From the NCBI GenBank assembly GCA_016194635.1, contig JACQBC010000034.1:62001-126000 (forward strand): a stretch of 64,000 nucleotides of DNA, given 5' to 3'. Shown here one piece after another: positions 33,943-42,592 of this stretch. The DNA is from Gammaproteobacteria bacterium. Lineage in GTDB: Bacteria > Pseudomonadota > Gammaproteobacteria > UBA6429 > Thiohalophilaceae. The notes below the pieces were generated by a model that did not search any database, was not told the origin of the DNA, and saw only the letters and a program-made list of their open reading frames with translations. Position numbers and translations under genes: made by a program. Position 1 is the first letter of the stretch; each line of letters opens with the position of its first letter.

Positions 33943-35895
33943 TTAGTCACCCATCGCCATGTCGATGTATCCGGTCGGGCAAACATCCGCGCAGATATGG
34001 CAGCCGATACACTTGTTATAATCGGTATCGACGTAACGCCCCATTGTGGCTTCGGACTTCTTGACGCGGAAGATAGCGGTTTGCGGGCAGTAGATAACGC
34101 AGTTATCGCACTCGAAGCACATACCGCAGCTCATGCAGCGATTGGCTTCTTCCACCGCTTGTTCTTCAGACAGTCCTTTCATACGTTCACGGAAATGACC
34201 TAGCACTTCATCGGCACTGGGAACACTTTCTTCGCGGCGTAAACGCGGGGTGAACGGGAAGTGGGCTAAGAACAATTTCTCGGCCGGAATGATTTCATTG
34301 GCTGAGCGATCTTCATAGTTATGGATGGCCCATTTGCCACTGTCCGTACCGCGCATTTCGGGGGTGGCCACGGGCTTGAAGTCAATGGGTTGTAGGCCTG
34401 TTTCACGCAATTTAGACAACAGATTGAAATGGTGTTTATCCACCTTCGGGCGTTTACTGAGTTCTTGGTGCTTGAGGTAATACTCGATACTTTCAACCGC
34501 CACCGAGGCCTGTCCAATCGCGGTGGTGAGCAGGTGCGGACGGATCACATCACCCGCGACGAAATGCCCAGGTTTACCCGGCACCTGATAATGTTGATCG
34601 GCGCTCATGAAACCACGGTCGTTAGTAAATCCATCAATACCGGTCATGTCCGCGCCTTGACCGATGGCCGAGACGATCAAGTCGGCTTCGATATCGAATT
34701 CCGATCCGGGTATCACCGATTTACCGTCTTCGCTCAACTCTTGCACACGCAGGGCGATGGCGCGACCATTGTTATCCAGGATAACCTCGGTTGGATTGAT
34801 ACGGCCGCGGATCTGCACACCTTCACGTAAGGCATCGTGCACTTCGTGTTGCGCGGCGTTCATTTTTTCGATGGCGGCACGGGATAACAAGGTCACCTTG
34901 GCGCCATTACGCGTGGCGGACGAGGCCACGTCATGTGCGGTGTGGCCGAGCACGATGTTTTCGGGGCGATCTTTTTCGTTAATCGTGGTGATATGTCCCA
35001 GGCGACGGGCCACCGAGGCCACGTCGATCGAGGTATCACCACCACCCACGACTACGACACGCTCGGAAACTAATTTCAGGCGACCTTCATTAAACGCGGA
35101 CAGGAAATCCACACCGGTTAAACAGTTGGGGGCCTTGTCCGCGCCAGGCACGGGCAGTTGACGGCCTTTTTGCGCGCCCAGGGCCCACAGGATGGCATCG
35201 AATTCTTTTTCTAATTGTTCAACCGGTATATCCACGCCCACCTTGGTTTGCATTTTGGTGGTGACGCCCATGTCGATAATGCGTTTGATTTCGCCATCAA
35301 GCACATCACGCGGGGTACGATAACCGGGGATGCCGTAACGCATCATACCGCCGAGTTCTTTGCGATCATCAAAAATGGTGACTGCGTGACCACGCCGACG
35401 TAACTGATAGGCCGCGGCCAAACCGGCGGGACCACCGCCAATCACTGCAATCTTTTTACCGGTGGATTCACCGACCACAAAGGTATATTTATTGTTGAGA
35501 GCGCTGTCACCGATATATTGTTCAACCGAGTTGATCCCGACATGGTCTTCCACTTCGTTGCGGTTACAACCGTCCTCACAAGGCGCGGGGCAGACACGGC
35601 CCATGATGGAGGGGAAGGGATTGGCATCGGTCGAACGGCGGAAGGCATATTCCTGCATGCTGACGCCCTTGGGAGGTTTTTCAATACCACGCACGATGTC
35701 CAGCCAACCGCGGATATCTTCACCCGAAGGGCAGCTACCTTGACAGGGCGGGGTACGATGCACATAGGTGGGGCACTTGTGTGTCGCATCACCTTTAAAG
35801 ATTTGCTCGACATTGGATTCCCATTCGTATTCACCATCCTTGAATTTACGGAAGGTGAGTTTATTGTCCTTCATATCGTGACTAGAGGTTGCCAT
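33943..35895 (-). CDS. dsrL: DsrL, NAD(P)H:acceptor iron-sulfur flavoprotein
   Basis: 650 aa. Related to the small subunit of glutamate synthase: an N-terminal Cys-rich part (CQGSCPSGEDIRGW, GRVCPAPCEDGCNR), an FAD-binding motif VIGGGPAGLAAAYQLRRRG near residue 150, and an NAD-binding motif VVVGGGDTSIDVA. A C-terminal ferredoxin domain has CMSCGMCFECDNC and CIGCHICADVC. It takes electrons from DsrAB during sulfite formation and passes them to NAD+. Its presence marks the oxidative Dsr pathway. A good AGGAG lies upstream of the start. Confidence 0.96.
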   Translation of the reverse strand: MATSSHDMKDNKLTFRKFKDGEYEWESNVEQIFKGDATHKCPTYVHRTPPCQGSCPSGEDIRGWLDIVRGIEKPPKGVSMQEYAFRRSTDANPFPSIMGRVCPAPCEDGCNRNEVEDHVGINSVEQYIGDSALNNKYTFVVGESTGKKIAVIGGGPAGLAAAYQLRRRGHAVTIFDDRKELGGMMRYGIPGYRTPRDVLDGEIKRIIDMGVTTKMQTKVGVDIPVEQLEKEFDAILWALGAQKGRQLPVPGADKAPNCLTGVDFLSAFNEGRLKLVSERVVVVGGGDTSIDVASVARRLGHITTINEKDRPENIVLGHTAHDVASSATRNGAKVTLLSRAAIEKMNAAQHEVHDALREGVQIRGRINPTEVILDNNGRAIALRVQELSEDGKSVIPGSEFDIEADLIVSAIGQGADMTGIDGFTNDRGFMSADQHYQVPGKPGHFVAGDVIRPHLLTTAIGQASVAVESIEYYLKHQELSKRPKVDKHHFNLLSKLRETGLQPIDFKPVATPEMRGTDSGKWAIHNYEDRSANEIIPAEKLFLAHFPFTPRLRREESVPSADEVLGHFRERMKGLSEEQAVEEANRCMSCGMCFECDNCVIYCPQTAIFRVKKSEATMGRYVDTDYNKCIGCHICADVCPTGYIDMAMGD

Positions 35896-35946
35896 GTCTA
35901 TATCTCCTGTCTGCTCGTCGGTTAACCGATTTCAACGTTTTAAACA

Positions 35947-37449
35947 TTATTGACGCGTTAGTACAATCGCGTCGCTCACTAATTGATGCACGCTGACGAT
36001 CTGATCCATCGTGAATCCATAATACGGTATTACTTTGGTAAATTGGCTCTTACAAATCGCGCAGATCGCCGCCATGTGAGTGACGCCGTGATTTTCCACC
36101 ACCTGTTTGAGGGCTTCCATGCGCGGCAGCGCGCCTTTCACCCGCAGTTCGATCAAGTCATCAGTCAACAAGCCGCCGCCACCGCCGCAGCAATAGGTCG
36201 CTTCGCCGATCGTATCGGGGGGCATGTCATAGAAATGGTTGCAGGTGGCCTGAATAATCGCGCGAGGGATTTTAAATTGACCGCCGGGGGTATTTCCCAT
36301 GCGTGAGGCACGGGCGACATTACAGGAATCATGATAGGTCATGACGCGGTGATCATTGGCGGTTTTATCGAATTTAATCGCGCCTTTTTGAATCAGGTCG
36401 TAGGTAAATTCACAAATATGTTGTGGTATGGGGTAGTTCTGATCCAAGAAATCAAACGGTCCGGCCAGGGTATTTAAAAAACTATAGGCCACACGCCAGG
36501 CATGCCCGCACTCACCAAACACGATGCGTTTGACGCCCAGCTCTAGCGCCGCCTCACGAATCCGCAGCGAGACTTTACGCATGTTTTCATAACTGCCAAT
36601 AAACATTCCGAAATTGGCGGCTTCACTGGCATAGGAACTCACGGTCCAGCTCACGCCGGCTTCATGGAAGACCTTGGCGTAACCCATTAAACCATCGACG
36701 TGCGGCTCGGCAAAAAAATCCGCCGACGGTGTGACTAAGAGTACTTCCGCGCCTTTTTGATCCAGCGGGAATTTCACGTTAAAACCTGTCGCGGCCTTGA
36801 CGTCTTCTTCCAGACCTAGCAGGGTATCTTCCAAGGCGGGTTGGGGCAGGCCCAGGTTATTACCCACTTTAAAGACCTTACCGATAATTTCATTGCAATA
36901 CTTCTGGCCAACACCCACCGAGTCCATGATCTCACGCGCCGCCATGGAAATTTCCGCCGTGTCGATGCCATAGGGACAATACACCGAACACCGCCGACAT
37001 TGCGAACATTGATGGTAATAACTATACCAATCATCGAGAACTTCTTTATTCATTTCTTTTGCGCCGACAAACCCAGGAATACCGAGTTTGCCGAAGAATT
37101 TACCCGCGAAAGTGTAATAACGCCGGTAGACTTGGCGCAATAAATCCTGACGCGCCACGGGCATGTTCTTGGGGTCGGTTGTACCAAGATAATAATGGCA
37201 CTTATCGGTACAAGCACCGCATTTGACGCAAGAATCCAGGAATACGCGCAGCGAACGGTATTTGCCGGTGAGCTCGCCCAATTTGTCGACGGCTTTTTGT
37301 TCCCAGTTTTCAACCAACTCGCCTGGGAAGCTCAACGATTTTTGAAAATCGGCTTTGGCCACGAATGGTTTTAAATGCGCGCTCACCCCCGGTTGTAGAT
37401 GTGGGATAACCGGGTATTCCTTGATGGTTGGTATTTCAAAATCCGCCAC
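35947..37449 (-). CDS. dsrK: DsrK, HdrD-like iron-sulfur subunit
   Basis: 500 aa. Two ferredoxin-type motifs (CVKCGACTDKCHYY near residue 73 and CSQCRRCSVYCPYG near 146) precede two CCG-type regions that bind the catalytic [4Fe-4S] centre, seen as CGHAWR and YCCGGGGGL. It is the cytoplasmic face of the DsrMKJOP complex and is thought to act on the DsrC disulfide or trisulfide. dsrM lies 24 nt upstream and dsrL about 50 nt downstream. Confidence 0.95.
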   Translation of the reverse strand: MADFEIPTIKEYPVIPHLQPGVSAHLKPFVAKADFQKSLSFPGELVENWEQKAVDKLGELTGKYRSLRVFLDSCVKCGACTDKCHYYLGTTDPKNMPVARQDLLRQVYRRYYTFAGKFFGKLGIPGFVGAKEMNKEVLDDWYSYYHQCSQCRRCSVYCPYGIDTAEISMAAREIMDSVGVGQKYCNEIIGKVFKVGNNLGLPQPALEDTLLGLEEDVKAATGFNVKFPLDQKGAEVLLVTPSADFFAEPHVDGLMGYAKVFHEAGVSWTVSSYASEAANFGMFIGSYENMRKVSLRIREAALELGVKRIVFGECGHAWRVAYSFLNTLAGPFDFLDQNYPIPQHICEFTYDLIQKGAIKFDKTANDHRVMTYHDSCNVARASRMGNTPGGQFKIPRAIIQATCNHFYDMPPDTIGEATYCCGGGGGLLTDDLIELRVKGALPRMEALKQVVENHGVTHMAAICAICKSQFTKVIPYYGFTMDQIVSVHQLVSDAIVLTRQ

Positions 37450-37473
37450 GTGTGTCCCCTTCGTTCCAGCCGA

Positions 37474-38229
37474 TTAGCTCGTAGTGCCTGTTTCAAGACG
37501 CCGCGCCCATGCTGCCAGATGGCGTTGTTCGCGCGGGTTATCCACTTGGTTACGCGTCGGGCTGAAAAATACCCCCGGTGCATGCAGTAATTTACTGACA
37601 GGAAATATCACCATCAAAATCAATACCAAACTCAGATGCGTGAGTAACACGGCATCGCTGGGTAAGGGCTGCCATGCGAAATAAAATAGCCCCAGTACAA
37701 ATTCTCGGAGTTCCAAAATATCCACACGGCTAATAAAAGACATGTACATGCCCGATCCGGCAATCCCGAGGATCAGGACTAACATTAAATAATCCGAAGG
37801 GCTGGAGATATACCGCACGCGGTCCACCAAAAAACGCCGCGCCAATAAACCTAACAGGCCGATCAACATGGCATAGGCTCCGTATTTGCCAGCATTGAGT
37901 ACCAGCCAGTTATTGACCAACGGCCAGAAGATTGAATCCGGCGCAAGGGCGTAACGCAGATGGCGAAAGAAGGCTAATAACAAAGCAAAATGAAATAACC
38001 AGCCAAAGATCCAAATCCAGCGGTTGGCTTTAAATAAGCTGTTGAATAGCACAACTTCAGTGATCATACGCCACACCACGCCGGCTTTAGTGGTCGGCGC
38101 GGGGGTGGTGGGTATTTTTAAGGGCGCAGGGGTCCGTGCATATTGGATTATCTTGCGGGTGACGCCGACAAACAAAATCAGCATAGCAAGATAAAACATT
38201 ATTACATATGCCCACGATAACGCCGTCAT
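37474..38229 (-). CDS. dsrM: DsrM, membrane cytochrome b subunit
   Basis: 251 aa with five to six transmembrane helices, similar to NarI-type heme b proteins. Histidines in FHFALLLAFFRHLRYAL and LLTHLSLVLILM are likely heme ligands. It anchors DsrK and exchanges electrons with quinones. It lies 24 nt upstream of dsrK and 68 nt downstream of dsrC. The C-terminal SKLLHAPGVFFSPTRNQVD matches the NarI-like end of the family. Confidence 0.94.
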   Translation of the reverse strand: MTALSWAYVIMFYLAMLILFVGVTRKIIQYARTPAPLKIPTTPAPTTKAGVVWRMITEVVLFNSLFKANRWIWIFGWLFHFALLLAFFRHLRYALAPDSIFWPLVNNWLVLNAGKYGAYAMLIGLLGLLARRFLVDRVRYISSPSDYLMLVLILGIAGSGMYMSFISRVDILELREFVLGLFYFAWQPLPSDAVLLTHLSLVLILMVIFPVSKLLHAPGVFFSPTRNQVDNPREQRHLAAWARRLETGTTS

Positions 38230-38297
38230 GCGCTAAATCCCTCGCGTTCTGGTTGAAAAAAGTGAGGGGAGTAACTCTCCCCCTCACCTAGGTTGGA

Positions 38298-38630
38298 TTA
38301 GACGCAACCCGTTGGTTTCGGCAGGCCCGCGTATTTACAGGCTTGTTTGCCAGGTCCGTAGGGGAACAGCTCGTACAAGTATTTGCTGTTGCCTTTATCC
38401 GGACCTAATTTCTTACCAATGGCCTTGGTTAACACGCGAACCGCAGGAGCAATCTGATACTCTTCGTAATATTCGCGCAGGAAGTTGATTACTTCCCAGT
38501 GGCTATCGGTTAGCTCGCAATTGTCGAGTTTCGCCATAATACCGGCGACGGCGGGTTCCCATTCGGTAAGATTGGAAAGATAGCCTTCTTCGTCGGTTTC
38601 CAGTGTTTTACCATTTACTTCGATTGGCAT
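38298..38630 (-). CDS. dsrC: DsrC, sulfur carrier protein with both C-terminal cysteines
   Basis: 110 aa from the ATG at 38630, which has GAGGAG upstream. An in-frame extension to 38723 runs into dsrH and is rejected. The DsrC/TusE fold is clear (MPIEVNGKTLETDEEGYLSN, SHWEVINFLREYYEEY). The flexible C-terminal arm reads QACKYAGLPKPTGCV, with both redox cysteines, so it can carry a persulfide or form the trisulfide handed to DsrMKJOP. It sits between dsrH and dsrM as in A. vinosum. Confidence 0.97.
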   Translation of the reverse strand: MPIEVNGKTLETDEEGYLSNLTEWEPAVAGIMAKLDNCELTDSHWEVINFLREYYEEYQIAPAVRVLTKAIGKKLGPDKGNSKYLYELFPYGPGKQACKYAGLPKPTGCV

Positions 38631-38676
38631 AGTACATTCTCCTCGTGCTGGTGAACAATAATGTTCCCGGTAGTGT

Positions 38677-38985
38677 TTAAAGCCAAGCTTGCACCTTGTC
38701 GTTTTCGACTGATAACTTAACAAAATCGTTGTAGTTCACAACTTTGATGCCATCGAGCACTTTAGCAGCATCAAGTCCACGTGCTTTTAAATCCGGTCCT
38801 AAAACATAAAATTGCAGGTTGCTCATCGCACCTTTAACCAAATTAGCAACCGCTGTATTTTTTAGTGCACCGTATACGCCGTCTTCATACATTAAAACAG
38901 CATTGCCTTTGGAGGCGAGTCGTACACAGGTTTCAAGCGAATTTTTTTCAAATGGCGATTTATTTACAGTATGTAAAGTTGACAT
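38677..38985 (-). CDS. dsrH: DsrH, TusB-like subunit of the DsrEFH sulfurtransferase
   Basis: 102 aa. TusB/DsrH fold: MSTLHTVNKSPFEKNSLETC at the start and LMYEDGVYGALKNT near residue 33. It forms the DsrE2F2H2 hexamer with the two preceding gene products. That complex passes persulfide sulfur to DsrC, encoded 46 nt downstream. dsrF ends 15 nt upstream. The Cys in LETC is near the N-terminus. Confidence 0.93.
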   Translation of the reverse strand: MSTLHTVNKSPFEKNSLETCVRLASKGNAVLMYEDGVYGALKNTAVANLVKGAMSNLQFYVLGPDLKARGLDAAKVLDGIKVVNYNDFVKLSVENDKVQAWL

Positions 38986-39000
38986 CAGTTAATCTCAAAA

Positions 39001-39408
39001 TTAGAAGTTCAGCAACACGTCTTGTTCTTCAAGTACTTTAACAAGATCACTGGCGCTGACAAGTTTGATGGAATCTTTCTCGGCATAGTTATCATTCTCG
39101 TCTTCGTATTTCAGCGGAATGAGATCGGCCACGGTTAGACCACGTTTTTCCAACGATTCTTTCTCAACAAAAATATTAGTGATGCCATAATCACCGAGCG
39201 CTGAGAAAGTCGGGGAGAAGTTTTTAATACCGAGTTGAGTGGTGTCTTGACCCTTGGTAATTTGATATACGCCGTCATCCAGGAAAGCAAGGCTGACTTG
39301 CTGATCAAAAGCGGCGCCGATCAAGACCACTTCGAGTGATTCCCATGCGTACACCGTGCCATACGGAGCGCGACGGTTTACATACATAAATTTTTTGATA
39401 TCCGACAT
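39001..39408 (-). CDS. dsrF: DsrF, TusC-like subunit of the DsrEFH sulfurtransferase
   Basis: 135 aa from the ATG at 39408, which has AAGGGGGG upstream. A start at 39435 would overlap dsrE and lacks a ribosome site. TusC/DsrF features: KKFMYVNRRAPYGTVYAWES near the start and VSLAFLDDGVYQITKGQD. It has no Cys at the usual persulfide site, as is normal for DsrF, where the active Cys lies in DsrE. It is followed by dsrH after 15 nt. Confidence 0.93.
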   Translation of the reverse strand: MSDIKKFMYVNRRAPYGTVYAWESLEVVLIGAAFDQQVSLAFLDDGVYQITKGQDTTQLGIKNFSPTFSALGDYGITNIFVEKESLEKRGLTVADLIPLKYEDENDNYAEKDSIKLVSASDLVKVLEEQDVLLNF

Positions 39409-39418
39409 AAGTCCCCCC

Positions 39419-39811
39419 TTAATCGCCAAACACAACGAGGCGATCGCACTGAATGGCGGCTTCGATCAATTGCCCAAGACCCGATATGCGGAATCCTTCG
39501 GCAATATTATTGCCATCTTTGCCATTACGTTTCTGCTCACCTTCATCAACGATACCGCGGCGTTGTGCCGCGGCAACGCAAACCACCAAATCAATTTTAT
39601 GTTCTTTGGCGAGTTTGGACCAGGTGTTAACGATATTCACATCATCTTGGGGTGGGCTGGCATAACGCGTGCCGTTATTAACACCGTCATGATAAAAGAA
39701 TACCCGAAATATCTCGTGTCCCGCCGCAAGTGCGGCCTTGATGTAATTCAAGGCCGACACGGAAGCTTCATGGGTATAGGGTCCTTCATTTATTTGAATA
39801 CCTAACTTCAT
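39419..39811 (-). CDS. dsrE: DsrE, TusD-like catalytic subunit of the DsrEFH sulfurtransferase
   Basis: 130 aa from the ATG at 39811, preceded by AAGGAA. The longer frame to 39853 overlaps dsrB and is rejected. TusD/DsrE features: MKLGIQINEGPYTH, ALAAGHEIFRVFFYHDGV near residue 25, and the active-site Cys in LVVCVAAAQRRG near residue 78, which carries the persulfide to DsrC. It begins 16 nt after the dsrB stop and ends 10 nt before the dsrF start. Confidence 0.94.
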   Translation of the reverse strand: MKLGIQINEGPYTHEASVSALNYIKAALAAGHEIFRVFFYHDGVNNGTRYASPPQDDVNIVNTWSKLAKEHKIDLVVCVAAAQRRGIVDEGEQKRNGKDGNNIAEGFRISGLGQLIEAAIQCDRLVVFGD

Positions 39812-39827
39812 GTACCATTCCTTATAT

Positions 39828-40907
39828 TTAGAAGCGGATATGGGTTGAGGCATTCAAGCTGTTACGCGCGCCTTTCCAGTTATCGATGTGGTACTTGGTG
39901 AAGGGCAAACCGGTCTTTTCAAAGAACCGCGGCCAACCGATACGTTCGATCCAATCATTGATACGCTCCCAATCACGCGCGTCTTCTTTGTAGGCCTTGA
40001 GGATCTGTTTAACGATCGCGGTCGCTTCTGGCCAACGGGGTGGATTGTTGGGAATACCGGCGGCCACCAATTTCTGGAAGGTGGGTTTACCGCGTGCATT
40101 GGAGTGGTTACCACCGACCCAGATGGCCAGTTTGGTATGTTCAGGATCATTGATCTGCATTGGAGGGCAGGGAGGATAACAGGCGCCACAACAGATACAT
40201 TTCTTTTCATCCACTTCCAGCGAAGGTTTACCATTCACCTGCGCGGGACGGATCGCGGCGACCGGGCAGCGCGCCACCACCGAAGGACGTTCACACACAT
40301 TGGCCACTAAGTTGTGATTGATCTTGGGTGGTTTGGTGTGTTGCACGTTAATCGCAATGTCACCTTGTCCACCGCAGTTGATCTGGCAGCAGGAGGTGGT
40401 CATGTGCACGCGGTTGGGCATATTATGATTTTTGAACTCGTCGATCAGTTCATCCATCATAGCCTTGACCACGCCCGAGGCGTCGGTGCCGGGGATGTCA
40501 CAGTGTAACCAGCCCTGGGTATGCGAGATCATCGATACCGAGTTGGCCGTGCCGCCCACAACAAAACCCGCGTCTTCCAAAGTTTTGATCAAGGGCTCGA
40601 CTTTCTTAGCATCGGCTAGCATATATTCGATGTTGGAACGAATGGTGAAACGCACATAGCCATCGGCATATTTTTCACCAATGTCGCATAACGTACGCAA
40701 GGTAAACACATCAAGGATACGTTGGGTACCGGCCTTTACGGTCCAGATCACATCGCCGTTATGCGCGACGTGTTTGAGCACACCCGGACGGGGGTGTTCA
40801 TGGTACGACCACTGGCCGTAGTTCTTACGCATCACCGGATGCATGTACTGGAAGCCATCGGGGCAACCGGTTTCAATCGGTGGGCGTAACTTGGGTTTGT
40901 CCGACAT
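39828..40907 (-). CDS. dsrB: DsrB, dissimilatory sulfite reductase beta subunit (reverse type)
   Basis: 359 aa. Siroheme/[4Fe-4S] motifs include TTSCCQINCGGQGD near residue 175 and CERPSVVARCPVAAIRP. A ferredoxin-like insert follows with CICCGACYPPCPP and the end segment WVGGNHSNARGKP. With DsrA it forms the alpha2beta2 enzyme that oxidises DsrC-bound or stored sulfur to sulfite. It lies 55 nt downstream of dsrA. Confidence 0.97.
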   Translation of the reverse strand: MSDKPKLRPPIETGCPDGFQYMHPVMRKNYGQWSYHEHPRPGVLKHVAHNGDVIWTVKAGTQRILDVFTLRTLCDIGEKYADGYVRFTIRSNIEYMLADAKKVEPLIKTLEDAGFVVGGTANSVSMISHTQGWLHCDIPGTDASGVVKAMMDELIDEFKNHNMPNRVHMTTSCCQINCGGQGDIAINVQHTKPPKINHNLVANVCERPSVVARCPVAAIRPAQVNGKPSLEVDEKKCICCGACYPPCPPMQINDPEHTKLAIWVGGNHSNARGKPTFQKLVAAGIPNNPPRWPEATAIVKQILKAYKEDARDWERINDWIERIGWPRFFEKTGLPFTKYHIDNWKGARNSLNASTHIRF

Positions 40908-40962
40908 TGTTCTGTTCTCCTAGATACTGCGTTAAAGGGTTACGAAAAGGTGACCATGGGAA

Positions 40963-42231
40963 TTAACCCGCCGCGGCCGCTTTTTCTTCAGCTTTACGTT
41001 GGAACCATTTCTCGGCTTCTTCATCCCAGCCGTCGGTACGTACATACGACGAGGTACGTGGGTGGTTTACCATGTTCGGATCGACCTCAATACCGACACC
41101 TTCCAAGAAGTTCACCAGACCGATACGCTCGATCATTTCACCGGTACGTTCGTGTTCCAGGGCATTTTCAGCGAAGAAGTCGATGGTGTTTTGTCCCAGC
41201 TCGACGATCTTTTCATAGTCTTCCGGAGTATCCAGTTTCATGAAGGGGACAATTACGGTTCCCATCAGGTCACCGATCTTCAAGGTGCGTTTACCACCGA
41301 TTAAAATGGTGACGCCTTTGTCATCACCAGGCGACAAGGCCTTGGGCATGACGTTCAAACAATGCATGCAACGCACGCAGTTCTTGTTGTCCACCACCAA
41401 GGTGTCATCGTCTTTTAAACTCAAGCACTGGGTGGGGCAACGGGTAACCACGTTATCGATCATGTATTGGCGGCCTTTCTTTTTCACAAAGGCTTTAACT
41501 TCGGTTTGATCGATCTTCATATCATCGCGCCACGTACCAATTACCGCGAAGTCCGAGCGTTCGATGGAATTCACACAGTCATTGGGGCAGCCGGATACTT
41601 TAAATTTAAATTTGTAGGGCAGGGCAGGGCGATGGACGTCATCGGTAAAGGTATTCACCAAGTGACGATGGATCGCTTGTTCGTTACAACAGGATTGTTC
41701 ACAACGGGCGGAGCCGACACAGGACATGGCGGTACGCACGCAAGGACCCGCCCCGCCTAAGTCCCAACCGTAGTCGTTAATTTCATCGAAAAAGTGTTGA
41801 GTATTTTCGGTGGTGGTGCCAATAAACATGATGTTGCCGGTTTGACCGTGAAAGGTCACCATACCGGAACCGAACTTTTCCCAGCTGTCCGCCAATTGGC
41901 GCAGCATCGCGGTGGTGTAGAAATTACCTGCGGGCGGTTGCACGCGCAGGGTATGGAATTCTTTAGATTCGGGGAAGGCTGCGCCTACTTCGGAGAACCG
42001 TGGAATAATACCGCCACCATATCCGAAGACGGATACTGTGCCGCCTTTCCAATAACCCTTGCGTGTTTCGTAGGAGTGTTCTAGCTGGCCTAACAGGGAA
42101 TTGGCCATTTCATTAATGCGTTTTTCAGGGTGTTTATCACGTAGACGCTTGAATCCAGCAATAAAACTGGGCCAAGGGCCTTCTTCGAGCACATCGAGCA
42201 TCGGGGTAGGGTGAATCTTCTTTTGATCCAT
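40963..42231 (-). CDS. dsrA: DsrA, dissimilatory sulfite reductase alpha subunit (reverse type)
   Basis: 422 aa from the ATG at 42231, preceded by GGAGAA. An in-frame start at 42258 is possible but lacks a ribosome site. Siroheme/Fe-S ligands are in AMSCVGSARCEQSCCNEQ near residue 185 and SGCPNDCVN. A ferredoxin insert follows with CVRCMHCLNVMPKAL. The neighbouring dsrEFH and dsrL mark the oxidative branch. It is the first gene of the operon dsrABEFHCMKLJOPNR, whose order matches A. vinosum up to dsrR. Confidence 0.98.
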   Translation of the reverse strand: MDQKKIHPTPMLDVLEEGPWPSFIAGFKRLRDKHPEKRINEMANSLLGQLEHSYETRKGYWKGGTVSVFGYGGGIIPRFSEVGAAFPESKEFHTLRVQPPAGNFYTTAMLRQLADSWEKFGSGMVTFHGQTGNIMFIGTTTENTQHFFDEINDYGWDLGGAGPCVRTAMSCVGSARCEQSCCNEQAIHRHLVNTFTDDVHRPALPYKFKFKVSGCPNDCVNSIERSDFAVIGTWRDDMKIDQTEVKAFVKKKGRQYMIDNVVTRCPTQCLSLKDDDTLVVDNKNCVRCMHCLNVMPKALSPGDDKGVTILIGGKRTLKIGDLMGTVIVPFMKLDTPEDYEKIVELGQNTIDFFAENALEHERTGEMIERIGLVNFLEGVGIEVDPNMVNHPRTSSYVRTDGWDEEAEKWFQRKAEEKAAAAG

Positions 42232-42592
42232 GGCGTTCTCCTCTGAGAAATTAACCAAGTTTATGCCGGCGTTAAGGTTAAATTGCTCTTACGCGGGACG
42301 GTAATAATCCCCGTAATCGCGCAGCGAAGTCTAGGCGTCGCATCCCCTCGGGGAGAACCCCACTGATGGGAGTGGCACTGTATTGATGTTTACCCACAAA
42401 GGGGTAGATACTTATTCATCGCAGGGTTTATTGGCCCTACGGGGTTGATTAAAAATAGTACCAATCACGCTTAAAACTGTTATGGTTCAATCGGTTGGAT
42501 AAAGTGTGCTTACCCGATAAAAATCACCACGCCAGCGTCTATCCGTTCTGGGGATGGGCAAGATCAGCGGGCACATTACAATACCACCTACC
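42232..42592. other. divergent upstream region between dsrA and the TauD-like gene
   Basis: 361 nt with no gene. It contains the NarL-type heptamer pair and an AT-rich stretch at 42448-42480 around GATTAAAAATAG that could hold promoters for either side. A GC-rich piece near 42330-42365 has short self-complementary segments. I could not place a convincing -35/-10 pair for dsrA. Confidence 0.5.
42391..42406. promoter_or_regulatory. NarL-type 7-2-7 inverted heptamer upstream of dsrA
   Basis: TACCCAC-AA-AGGGGTA: two heptamers in inverted orientation with a 2-bp gap. One matches the NarL/NarP consensus TACYYMT fully (read on the minus strand) and the other in six of seven positions. It is centred about 168 bp upstream of the dsrA start and about 195 bp upstream of the divergent dioxygenase gene. 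The NarL-like regulator encoded at the downstream end of the dsr cluster is the obvious candidate ligand. Binding is inferred. Confidence 0.5.

Noticed and set aside
42521-42534. Second NarL-like site (TACCCGA...) upstream of dsrA
   Set aside because: The paired heptamer is missing and the single match is weak.
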